Shown: positions 16,616-24,019 of the stretch, piece after piece
Position numbering within the stretch: the stretch's first letter is position 1
Layout of the letters: each line of letters opens with the position of its first letter
NCBI GenBank assembly: GCA_963846565.1
Contig: CAWJWL010000001.1
Coordinates: 514,462-578,461, forward strand
Source of the DNA: WHSW01 sp963846565
GTDB lineage: Bacteria; Actinomycetota; Thermoleophilia; Solirubrobacterales; 70-9
DNA: 64,000 nt
Direction of reading: 5' to 3'
Position numbers and translations under genes: made by a program
Notes under the pieces: model-generated
Databases searched by the model: none
What the model was told of the DNA's origin: nothing
What the model saw: the letters and a program-made list of their open reading frames with translations, nothing else

Positions 16616-16816
16616 GTGGCGAAGGTGCGGCAGGTGAAGGCGAAGGGCAAGTGCTGCGAGTCAGCGCCGCGATGCAAGCGCTGCCCGGTCGTTCTCGCTC
16701 GACTCGAGGCCTCAGGCCACGCGACGCGACTGGACAAGCGGCACTACGCGGTCGTTCGCAAGCTGAAGCCGAAGGTTCTCAGGCGCGCCCGCCGGCGCAA
16801 CGTAGCGAGGCCGTAG
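16616..16816 (+). CDS. Small Cys-rich basic protein of unknown function
   Basis: A 66-residue, very basic protein (GTG start) with a Cys cluster KCCESAPRCKRCP: four Cys within 12 residues, suggesting a metal site. A Lys/Arg-rich C terminus (LKPKVLRRARRRN) suggests nucleic-acid contact. I recall similar small hypothetical proteins in actinobacteria but no function. It converges on gadB with a 9-base gap. Confidence 0.6.
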   Translation: MAKVRQVKAKGKCCESAPRCKRCPVVLARLEASGHATRLDKRHYAVVRKLKPKVLRRARRRNVARP

Positions 16817-16824
16817 GACCGGGG

Positions 16825-18180
16825 CTAGTAGCCGGTGCCGGTGTGGACGCGCTGGCGCTCTTCCTCGTGCAGCCCGCCCTTCTTCGCGAGGGTCTCGCAG
16901 GCCTCGGCGATGTCGCTGGCGAGCAGGTCCGTTCGGGCGCGGTCGAGGTTCGACTTCACGAGGGCGCGCATCACGGTCACCGATTCGGCGTTCGGCGGCA
17001 TCGTGTAGGCCGGGAGCATCCAGCCGCGCTCGGAGGCGAGCTGGCCGGAGATGTCGAACTCGTCGTAGTTCTGCTCCTCGGAGAGGCGGAAGCAGACGAG
17101 CGGCAGCTGTTCGTTCTCGGCGCCGATCATCTCGAAGCGGCCCATCTCCTCGAGGAGCCGGCGCAGGTGCTCCGTGTTCTTTCGCATCGACTCGGCGACC
17201 TCGGCGTAGCCCTCCCGGCCGAGGCGGCAGAACATGTAGTACTGCGCGAGCACATGCGAGCTTCCGGTGGAGAAGTTGAGCGTGAAGGTGGCGTCGGTCT
17301 CGCCGAGGTAGTTCTCGTAGAAGACGATGTCCTCGGGCAGCTCCTCCCGAGATCGCAGGACGAGCCAGCCGACCCCCGGGTAGACGTAGCCGAACTTGTG
17401 CCCGGACACGTTGATCGAGCTGACCTGCTCGAGCCGGAAGTCCCACTTCGTCTCCGGGTAGAGGAACGGCCAGATGAAGCCGCCGCTGGCGGCGTCGACG
17501 TGGAGCGGGATGTCGAGCCCCCGGTCGTTCTTCACCTTGACGAGGAGGTCGTTGATGCCCTCCACGTCGTCGCACTCGCCGGTGAACGTGGTCCCGAGCA
17601 CGGCGGCCACGCCGATCGTGTTCTCGTCGATCAGCGGCTCGACGTCGTCCGGCCCGATCGTGAACTTCTTCTCGGTCAGCGGGATGATCCGTGGCTCGAC
17701 CTCGAAGTAGCGGCAGAACTTCTCCCAGACGACGTGGACGTCACCGCCGAAGACGAGGTTCGGCTGTGAGATGTCCCCACCGGCATCCCCGCGCGCCTTC
17801 TTCCAGCGCCACTTGGCCGCCAGCCCGCCGAGCATGATCGCCTCCGAGGAGCCCTGACAGCGCGCTCCGGCGGCCTCGCCGGGCGCGTTGAAGAGGTCGC
17901 CGAGCATGCGCACGCAGCGCCGCTCGATCTCGGCCGAGCGCGGGTACTCAGCGTGGTCGATGAAGTTCGTGTGCAGGTGCTCGAGGATGAGCTTCTCGGC
18001 CTCCGGCTCCATGAACGTGCAGACGAAGGTCGCGAGGTTGCGGAAGGTGTCGCCGTCGAGGTTGGTCTCCTGGTCGACCAGCTCGTACGCGTCGCGCGGA
18101 GCCATCCCGGCGTCCGGGAACTTCGTCTCCGGTACCCCCTCGGTGAAGAAGCGTGGGAGGTAGCCACCCCGTGCATCCAT
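16825..18180 (-). CDS. gadB: Glutamate decarboxylase
   Basis: About 451 residues (ATG at 18180; a GTG two codons earlier is possible). A PLP-dependent group II decarboxylase converting glutamate to GABA and CO2 with proton uptake. The N-terminal GAD segment TFVCTFMEPEAEKL, GSSEAIMLGGLA, the cofactor-binding HVDAASGGF and the Schiff-base Lys in NVSGHKFGYVYPG are all present. The C terminus ends HTGTGY; in E. coli GadB the C-terminal tail closes the active site at neutral pH. No antiporter gene (gadC) is seen, though a DMT-type transporter lies just upstream. Confidence 0.93.
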   Translation of the reverse strand: MDARGGYLPRFFTEGVPETKFPDAGMAPRDAYELVDQETNLDGDTFRNLATFVCTFMEPEAEKLILEHLHTNFIDHAEYPRSAEIERRCVRMLGDLFNAPGEAAGARCQGSSEAIMLGGLAAKWRWKKARGDAGGDISQPNLVFGGDVHVVWEKFCRYFEVEPRIIPLTEKKFTIGPDDVEPLIDENTIGVAAVLGTTFTGECDDVEGINDLLVKVKNDRGLDIPLHVDAASGGFIWPFLYPETKWDFRLEQVSSINVSGHKFGYVYPGVGWLVLRSREELPEDIVFYENYLGETDATFTLNFSTGSSHVLAQYYMFCRLGREGYAEVAESMRKNTEHLRRLLEEMGRFEMIGAENEQLPLVCFRLSEEQNYDEFDISGQLASERGWMLPAYTMPPNAESVTVMRALVKSNLDRARTDLLASDIAEACETLAKKGGLHEEERQRVHTGTGY

Positions 18181-18223
18181 GCTCACCGGGCGGACACTAT
18201 CGCCCCGGATAGCCCGGCCGCGC

Positions 18224-19093
18224 TCAGGCGGGAGCCGACCTGCCGCGCGCGGTCCCCGGGGCGGGCATCAGCGCCGCCGCGGCGATCACGGCGACGAAGG
18301 CGAGGCCGCGGGCGAGGCCCTCGGCCAGCCCGGAGCCGATCGGGTCGCCGAAGACGATCACGCCGCCGAGGATCGCGGCGCAGTTGGAGGCAACAGAGGC
18401 CGTGGCGATCACCGGGATCGCCTCGCCGAGCTGCATTCCCTTGGCGAGCGCGAAGAAGGCCCCGAAGCCGGCGAGCGCGGCGACGAGCGCCCACGGGCTG
18501 AGCAGTGTGAGCAGGCCCCCGTCGAGGCCCTCGGTGAGCGCCTTGATCGCGACGTTCGAGACCCCGATCAGGAGGCCGGAGGCACCGCCGAGGAGGATGC
18601 CGTGGCCGGCGTGGCGCCCGTCGCCGAGCGCGCCGGAGGCGAGCATCGCGAACCCGGCACCGATCGCGGCGCTCTCGAAGACGATCAGCGCTGCGAGCGA
18701 GTAGTTGGCCTCGCCGTGACTGGCGGGGACGGTGACCGCGAGGAAGCCGAGCCCCGCGGCGGCGAGCCCGAGCCCCGTCCACTCGCGGCGGCCGAGCTTG
18801 CAGCCGAAGTAGCGCTCCGCCGGGAAGGCGAGGAGGACGATGCCGCCCGCGATGACCGCCTGCACGAGCGAGAGCGGAGCGACCGCGATCGCGGCGACGT
18901 GGAACGCCCAGGCGATCGCGGCGACGGCGAAGCCGATCGTCCACCAGCGCGAGCGAAAGAGCGCCGCGGCGCTCTTCATCGGGCTCTTGATGCAGACGGC
19001 CGGCGCCTGGTTTGCGCCTCGGTGCTTGCAGAGCATGGCGACGTTCGCCGTGGCGGCGCAGCCGAGTGCGAGTGCTATCCCCAGTTCGGTCAT
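18224..19093 (-). CDS. DMT-superfamily (EamA-like) membrane transporter
   Basis: A 289-residue integral membrane protein with about nine or ten hydrophobic helices, short loops and an internally duplicated look (VLLAFPAERYFGCKLGRREW after helix 4, a counterpart near VIVFGDPIGSGLAEG). This fits the drug/metabolite transporter superfamily. It ends 44 bases before gadB on the same strand and may be co-transcribed with it. Substrate unknown; a role linked to glutamate/GABA metabolism is only a guess. Confidence 0.75.
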   Translation of the reverse strand: MTELGIALALGCAATANVAMLCKHRGANQAPAVCIKSPMKSAAALFRSRWWTIGFAVAAIAWAFHVAAIAVAPLSLVQAVIAGGIVLLAFPAERYFGCKLGRREWTGLGLAAAGLGFLAVTVPASHGEANYSLAALIVFESAAIGAGFAMLASGALGDGRHAGHGILLGGASGLLIGVSNVAIKALTEGLDGGLLTLLSPWALVAALAGFGAFFALAKGMQLGEAIPVIATASVASNCAAILGGVIVFGDPIGSGLAEGLARGLAFVAVIAAAALMPAPGTARGRSAPA

Positions 19094-19188
19094 GGATTCA
19101 AGTGGGCGCGTACTGGCGGCGGCCGGTGGCCACCCGCGTCGTTGCAGTTCGCATCGACCGATCAGGCCGATGCCTTGACCCTGCCTGT

Positions 19189-19258
19189 GTTACCGAGAGA
19201 TCGGGTTCCGTCCGGTCTCTGTTAGCGAATGCTTACACATTCGAAGCAGAAAGGTAAC
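19189..19258 (+). ncRNA. Candidate structured RNA, three-way junction
   Basis: A closing stem GTTACC (19189-19194) with GGTAAC (19253-19258) encloses two hairpins. P2 is 19196-19204 with 19212-19220 (9 pairs, loop of 7). P3 is CGAATG (19226-19231) with CATTCG (19238-19243), loop CTTACA. The one non-Watson-Crick pair in P2 is U-G on the plus strand but A-C on the minus strand, and two extra U-G pairs extend the closing stem on plus only. This favours plus-strand transcription. No known riboswitch family is recognised. Confidence 0.4.
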
Positions 19259-19270
19259 GTCCACCCCGGC

Positions 19271-19299
19271 CGGGTCAGGCTCAGCGCCCGCCTGACCCG
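19271..19299. terminator. Terminator-like stem-loop
   Basis: CGGGTCAGGC and GCCTGACCCG form a 10-base perfect stem with a 9-base loop, 12 bases after the structured RNA candidate on the plus strand and about 100 bases after the RidA-like stop on the minus strand. There is no T-run, so the direction cannot be decided. Confidence 0.5.
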
Positions 19300-19398
19300 A
19301 TGCTCAGATCATGCCCGACGGGCGTGCCCGCTCGCCGGGCTCCGGGTCGAGCCGCTCGACGACCCCACCGCAGGCGAGCCGAGGCGGCGCTGGGTCCG

Positions 19399-19788
19399 CT
19401 AGGCACCGCCGACGATGGCCTCGGCCTCGATCTCGACCCGCCAGCGCGGATCGAGCAGGGCGGCGACGACGACCATCGTCGCCGCCGGGCGCACGGAGGC
19501 CATGGCGGCGGAGTGCGCGGAGCCGACGGCGCCAGCATCGGCCGCGTTGACGATGAACATGCGCGTGCGAATGATGTCGGCGACGCCGGCACCGGCCGCG
19601 GCGAGCGCATTGGCGATCAGCTCGAAGCAGCGGGCCGCCTGCACCTCGGGGTCCGGGTCGCAGCTGCCGTCGGGCCACGTCGGTCCGGTGCCGGAGACGA
19701 GCACCCGGTCACCGACACGAAGCGCGCGGCTGAAGCCGATCGGCTCCTCGAACGGTGACTCGCCACGGACGAGCTGACGATCCGACAC
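19399..19788 (-). CDS. RidA-family protein lacking the catalytic Arg
   Basis: A 129-residue YjgF/RidA-fold protein. Fold signatures are VLVSGTGPTWPDG, CFELIANALAAAGAG with RTRMFIVN, and the C-terminal VEIEAEA. In enamine/imine deaminases a conserved Arg follows Pro-Ala in this region; here the text is RPAATMVVV, with Ala in the aligned place. It is therefore probably one of the Rid subgroups without that activity. It ends just after the aminotransferase gene (12-base gap), suggesting co-expression. Confidence 0.8.
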   Translation of the reverse strand: MSDRQLVRGESPFEEPIGFSRALRVGDRVLVSGTGPTWPDGSCDPDPEVQAARCFELIANALAAAGAGVADIIRTRMFIVNAADAGAVGSAHSAAMASVRPAATMVVVAALLDPRWRVEIEAEAIVGGA

Positions 19789-19800
19789 GGCGGCCCAGCC

Positions 19801-20971
19801 TCAGCCCATGTGCTCGCGCAGGCGCTCGACGGCCTCGGTGATGCGCTCGTCCGGCGTCGTCAGCGAGATCCGGAAGAACCCCTCCCCGCTCGGCCCGTAC
19901 ATCGAGCCCGGCGAGATCACGACGGCGGCCTGCTCGAGCACGAGCTCGCAGAACGAGGTCGATGTATGTCCGTCCGGGACCGGCGCCCAGACGTAGATCG
20001 TCCCCTTCGGCGCCTCGACCTCTACCCCGATCTCGCGCAGGGCCCCGACGACGAGGTCGCGCCGCCGCGCGTAGACGGCGTTCATCTCCTCGACCGCGGC
20101 CTGCGGGCCGTCGAGCGCCGCGACGCCGGCGAGCTGCACCGCCTCGAACAGGCCCGAGTCGACGTTCGTCTTCAGCCGCCAGTACGTGTTCACCGCCTCG
20201 GCGTTGCCGAGGATCGCCGCGCAGCGCCAGCCGGTCATGTTGAAGCCCTTCGAGAGCGAGAAGACCTCGACCCCGACCTCCTTCGCCCCCGGCGTCGCGA
20301 GGAAGCTCGGAGCGACGTAACCGTCGTAGGTCGTCTCCGAGTAGGCGTTGTCGTGGACGACGAGGATCTCGTGCTCGCGGGCGAGCTCGACCGCGCGCTC
20401 GAAGAGGCCGTCGGGGGCGATCGCGCCCGTGGGGTTGTTGGGGTAGTTGAGGAACATCAGGCGCGCCTTGCGCCAGCACCGCGGCCGGGATCGCATCCAG
20501 GTCGGGCGCGAAGCCGAGCTCGGGGACCAGCGGCAGCACCACTCCCTCCGCTCCGGCGAGCAGCGGCCCGCCGGTGTAGACCGGGTAGCCGGGGTCGGAG
20601 GCGAGCGCGACGTCGCCCGGATCGAGGAACGCGAAGCAGAGGTTGTAGATGCACTCCTTGGCGCCGATCGCCGGAATGACCTCGGTATCCGGGTCGATGA
20701 CGACGCCGAAGCGGCGGTCGTAGAAGCCCGCCAGAGCCTCGCGGAACTCGGCTCGGCCGCGGTTGGAGGGGTACTGATGCGTCCCCGGGTCGGCGACGGC
20801 GGCCTGCATCGCCTCGACGATGTGCGGGAAGGTCGGAGTGTCGGGGTCGCCGATCCCGAGGCTGATCACGTCGATCCCGGCTGCCAGCTTCTCGGCTCGG
20901 CGCCGCTCGAGTTCCGCGAACGCGTAGGGCGGAATCGCCTGGAGTCGCTTCGAAGGGTCGGTCAGGGCCAC
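19801..20971 (-). CDS. LL-diaminopimelate aminotransferase-like class I aminotransferase (one frame break)
   Basis: PLP-dependent fold type I aminotransferase, about 389 residues after correction. N-terminal SLGIGDPDTPTP-like text and QYPSNRGRAEFREA precede YPNNPTGAIAP, HDNAYSETTYDG and the PLP Lys in SLSKGFNMTGWR. This is the pattern of DapL-type enzymes, which make LL-diaminopimelate directly from tetrahydrodipicolinate. The frame changes near 20470 where GCGCAAGGCG should read GCGAAGGCG, an apparent extra base. dapF is nearby on the same strand. Other aminotransferase roles cannot be excluded. Confidence 0.75.
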
Positions 20972-21007
20972 GGGCGCGGCAGGCTACCGCGCCCGTAGGA
21001 TTCCCGC

Positions 21008-21577
21008 GTGCGGTTGAAGGGGTCGGAGCTCGCGCTCCTGTTCGCTGTCGGAGCGCTCGGCGGCCTCGTTGGCGATGCGGGGCACGTGCAGGCGGGAACG
21101 ACGACCTACCTCGACGACTCGGTTCCGTTCATCTGGGAGAGCGCGCTCTGGTTTCCGATCCTGGTCGGCCTGGCCACGGCGACGACGGGCGAGCTGCGGC
21201 TCTGGCTCGGCCCGCCGAGGCCCGGATTCGATCTGCGGATCGCGCTCGGCGCGATCGCGGCCGTGCTGGCGATCTACGCGGTCACGGCACTCGTCTTCGA
21301 CCAGCCCGAGGGCCCAGCGACGACGCTCGTCCTCATGCTCGCGATCCTCGTCGTGGCATGGCTCGCCGACGGCTGGCCGGCGATCGTCTGCGGGCTGCTC
21401 GCGGCCGTGGTCGGGCCGCTCGCCGAGATCGTCATCGTCGAGCTCGAGCTCTCGCGCTACGCGGAGTCGGCCGACTCGCTCTTCGGCGTGCCACTCTGGC
21501 TGCCGGCGCTCTACCTCGCCTTCGGCGTCGTCGCCGCGCGGCTCGCGGAGTTGCTCGTCGCGCGGCGAGCGGGCTAG
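21008..21577 (+). CDS. INSIG-like integral membrane protein
   Basis: A 189-residue protein with five or six hydrophobic segments. Two parts recall insulin-induced-gene (INSIG) proteins: an N-terminal block with VGDAGHVQAGTTTYLDD then WESALWFPILVGLAT, and the C-terminal VPLWLPALYLAFGVVAARLAELL. The latter matches the WLPC..FFAGGI-type last helix of INSIG by eye. Bacterial INSIG homologues are known from mycobacteria. It starts 36 bases from the divergent aminotransferase gene and overlaps the convergent dapF stop by four bases. Role unknown. Confidence 0.5.
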   Translation: MRLKGSELALLFAVGALGGLVGDAGHVQAGTTTYLDDSVPFIWESALWFPILVGLATATTGELRLWLGPPRPGFDLRIALGAIAAVLAIYAVTALVFDQPEGPATTLVLMLAILVVAWLADGWPAIVCGLLAAVVGPLAEIVIVELELSRYAESADSLFGVPLWLPALYLAFGVVAARLAELLVARRAG

Positions 21578-22407
21578 CCCAGGCTCTCGACGAGAGCGGC
21601 GTCGAGCTTTCCGCGGTAGACCCGAGACGCGCTCCCGATCAACGTCACGTCCAGCTCGTCGGTGATCTCCACGGTGAGCTGACCGCCGTCGAGCTCGACC
21701 GTGATCGGGCTCGGAGCGCCACCGAGAAAGGCGGCGACGGCCGCCCCGCTCGCCCCGGTTCCGGAGGAGAGGGTCTCCCCCACCCCGCGTTCGAATATGC
21801 GCGCGCGGACCCGCGAGCCATCGACCCGCGTGAACGAGACGTTGGTGCGCTGCGGGAACTTGCTGCTCGCCTCGATCGCCGGGCCGATCGCCTGCAGGTC
21901 GAGGTCCTCCAGGCCCTCGCCGATCTCGACCACGCACTGCGGGTTGCCGACGTCGACGTGCTGGAAGCGCCAGTCGTGCCCGCGCGAGCTGATCGTCCCC
22001 GTCCCGTCGGGGGGCCCGGAGGGGAAGAACTCGGATGTCACCGACGCCCTCCCGATCGCCATCGTCACCTCGTTCGGTCCGGTGATCGTCGGCGTCACCT
22101 CGCCGGCCTTGGTGATGATCGTGAACGTGTTGATATCGGTCCAGCCGGCGTGGCGGAGGTAGAGAACCGCCTCACGGGCCCCGTTGCCGGAAAGCTCGGC
22201 CTCGGAGCCGTCGGGGTTGAAGATCCGCAACTCGGCGACGTAGCGCTCGTCGTCCGTCCGCGAGAGCAGCAGGATCCCGTCGGAGCCGACGCCGACATGC
22301 GGCTCGCAGATGCGCTCGATCCGCTCCGGCGTCAGGTCCCAGGGAAGGTTGTCGGCCTCGACGACGATGTAGTCGTTGCCGAGTGCCTGCCACTTCTCGA
22401 ACCGCAT
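21574..22407 (-). CDS. dapF: Diaminopimelate epimerase-like protein with Ser at both catalytic-Cys sites
   Basis: A 277-residue DapF-fold protein that would convert LL- to meso-diaminopimelate for lysine and peptidoglycan. Start MRFEKWQALGNDYIVVE is typical. The two catalytic motifs are recognisable but read LSGNGAR (Ser73) and LSSGTGAS (Ser215), where standard enzymes have Cys in CGNG and CGTG. Both codons are unambiguous TCC. The rest (VDVGNPQCV, RGVGETL) fits the family. It follows miaA by 10 bases. It may be a clade variant or have altered chemistry. Confidence 0.82.
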   Translation of the reverse strand: MRFEKWQALGNDYIVVEADNLPWDLTPERIERICEPHVGVGSDGILLLSRTDDERYVAELRIFNPDGSEAELSGNGAREAVLYLRHAGWTDINTFTIITKAGEVTPTITGPNEVTMAIGRASVTSEFFPSGPPDGTGTISSRGHDWRFQHVDVGNPQCVVEIGEGLEDLDLQAIGPAIEASSKFPQRTNVSFTRVDGSRVRARIFERGVGETLSSGTGASGAAVAAFLGGAPSPITVELDGGQLTVEITDELDVTLIGSASRVYRGKLDAALVESLG

Positions 22408-22417
22408 GGAGGCGAGC

Positions 22418-23302
22418 CTAGTCGAGCATTGCGACGACTTCGGCGGCGACATCGGCGTCACCGCGACCGCCGCGGTCGATCTGCCGCACATCCTCCATCC
22501 GCCGCATCCAGGTGAGCTGGCGACGGGCGAAACGCCACTGCGCCGCCTTCATCGCGTCGACGTCGCCGCGCTGGAGCTCCTCGAAGCCGATGGCGTACCG
22601 GGCGGTGCGTGAAGCACCAGCAGAGACGGCGCTCGCCACCTCCTCTTCGGCACCGAGGCGGATCATCTCGTCCACCCGTGTATCGATCCTTGCCCGCAGG
22701 TCCTCCGGATCGGTCGTCAAGCCGACCAGCGTCGCCGGGCGGCGCAGATCATCGCTCCAGAGCCCGCTCGAGGTCTTGTGCGGCTCGATCCCGGCGCGCT
22801 GGAGTCCGACCAGGCGCGCGACTCGCTTGCGGTCGTTGGGGTGCGTGGTGGCGGCCAGGTCCGGATCGAGCTCGTCGTGGAGTGCCTGCGACCCAAGTTC
22901 GGAGACCTCACGCTCGACCTGCTCGCGGATCTCGTCGGGCAGGGGCGGGCGCAGCTCGAGCTCGGAGAGCGCCGCGCGCATGTAGAGCCCGGTGCCGCCG
23001 ACGAGGACCGGCCGCCGGCCCTCGGCGATCAGCTCGTCGATCTCCGCGTGCGCGAGGTTGGCGAAGCGACCGGCGGAGAACTCGCCGTCGAGCGGGACGA
23101 TCCCGAGCAGCCGGTGCTCGAGCCGCGCCCGCTCCCCCGCACTCGCCGCGCCGCTGAGGATCTCGAGGCCCTCGTAGACCTGAATCGCGTCGCAGGAGAC
23201 GGCGACCGGGTCCTCCCCGCGCTCGCGCAGCAGGTCGGCGAGCGCGATCGCGACGCCGGTCTTGCCGACGGCGGTCGGCCCGAAGATCGCGAGGACGTCC
23301 AA
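22418..23302 (-). CDS. miaA: tRNA dimethylallyltransferase
   Basis: About 294 residues from a TTG at 23302. It transfers a dimethylallyl group to N6 of A37 in tRNAs reading codons that begin with U. The P-loop FGPTAVGKT, catalytic VSCDAIQVYEGL, PVLVGGTGLYMRA and the Arg/Trp-rich end RFARRQLTWMRRM are present. The start is four bases after the racemase stop, so the longer upstream frame is discounted. miaB, the next modification step, is two genes upstream in the same run. Confidence 0.93.
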   Translation of the reverse strand: MDVLAIFGPTAVGKTGVAIALADLLRERGEDPVAVSCDAIQVYEGLEILSGAASAGERARLEHRLLGIVPLDGEFSAGRFANLAHAEIDELIAEGRRPVLVGGTGLYMRAALSELELRPPLPDEIREQVEREVSELGSQALHDELDPDLAATTHPNDRKRVARLVGLQRAGIEPHKTSSGLWSDDLRRPATLVGLTTDPEDLRARIDTRVDEMIRLGAEEEVASAVSAGASRTARYAIGFEELQRGDVDAMKAAQWRFARRQLTWMRRMEDVRQIDRGGRGDADVAAEVVAMLD

Positions 23303-23306
23303 GGAC

Positions 23307-24005
23307 CTAGCCCGCCTCGATCGCGAGCTCCACGGCCGCCTCGGCATGCAGGCGCGTCGTGTCGAAGAGAGGCACCGAGCTGTCGGGCTCGCCGACGAGC
23401 AGCCCGATCTCCGTGCAGCCGAGGATGATGCCTCCGGCCCCCGCGTCGACGAGCGTCTCGATCGCGCGGCGGTAGCGCTCGCGCGAATCGTCGCGCACGT
23501 CGCCGAGGACGAGCTCCTCATAGATCACGTCGTGGATCATCGTCCGGTCGGGCTCCTCCGGGACCAACACGCCGAGGCCGTGGCGCTCGCGCAGGCGGTC
23601 GGCATAGAACTCACCCTCCATCGTGTAGCGGGTTCCGAGCAGGCCGATCGTCCCGATCCCGGCGGCCTCGATCGCCGCTCCCGTCGGATCGGCGATGTGG
23701 ACGAAGGGGATCGAGACCGCGGCATCGATCTCGCCCGCCAGCCGGTGCATCGTGTTCGTGCAGAGGATGAGGAGCTCGGCACCGCCGGCCTCGAGTGAGC
23801 GGGCACATTCGGCGAGCCTCTCCCCCGCCGCCTCCCAGTCGCCGCTCGCCTGCATCGCCTCGATCTCCGCGAAGTCGACCGAGAGCATCAAGCACTTGGC
23901 CGAGTGAAAGCCGCCGAGGCGTTCGCGTACCGCCTCGTTGACGAGGCGGTAGTACTCGGCCGAAGACTCCCAGCTCATCCCGCCGAGGAGCCCGATCGTC
24001 CGCAT
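23307..24005 (-). CDS. Aspartate/glutamate racemase family protein
   Basis: A 232-residue, cofactor-independent racemase of the Asp/Glu/hydantoin group. The start MRTIGLLGGMSWESSAEYYR is diagnostic. The paired catalytic Cys are in LILCTNTMH and ILGCTEI. It could supply D-Asp or D-Glu for the cell wall, though the YgeA-type subgroup may have other substrates. It is embedded in the miaB-racemase-miaA-dapF run with gaps of 14 and 4 bases. Confidence 0.9.
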   Translation of the reverse strand: MRTIGLLGGMSWESSAEYYRLVNEAVRERLGGFHSAKCLMLSVDFAEIEAMQASGDWEAAGERLAECARSLEAGGAELLILCTNTMHRLAGEIDAAVSIPFVHIADPTGAAIEAAGIGTIGLLGTRYTMEGEFYADRLRERHGLGVLVPEEPDRTMIHDVIYEELVLGDVRDDSRERYRRAIETLVDAGAGGIILGCTEIGLLVGEPDSSVPLFDTTRLHAEAAVELAIEAG

Positions 24006-24019
24006 CGGGCGGCCCGCGC

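Larger units (their letters stand above)
19094..19398. other. Gene-free region with structured RNA candidate and terminator
   Basis: This 305-base region separates the transporter from the RidA-like gene. It holds the three-way-junction candidate (19189-19258) and a 10-base terminator-like stem (19271-19299). Positions 19094-19188 and 19300-19398 show no gene or clear motif. Confidence 0.5.

Noticed and set aside
19189..19258. Reading the three-way junction as a degenerate tRNA
   Set aside because: The arm lengths and loops do not fit a cloverleaf, and there is no T-loop consensus or acceptor stem of seven pairs.
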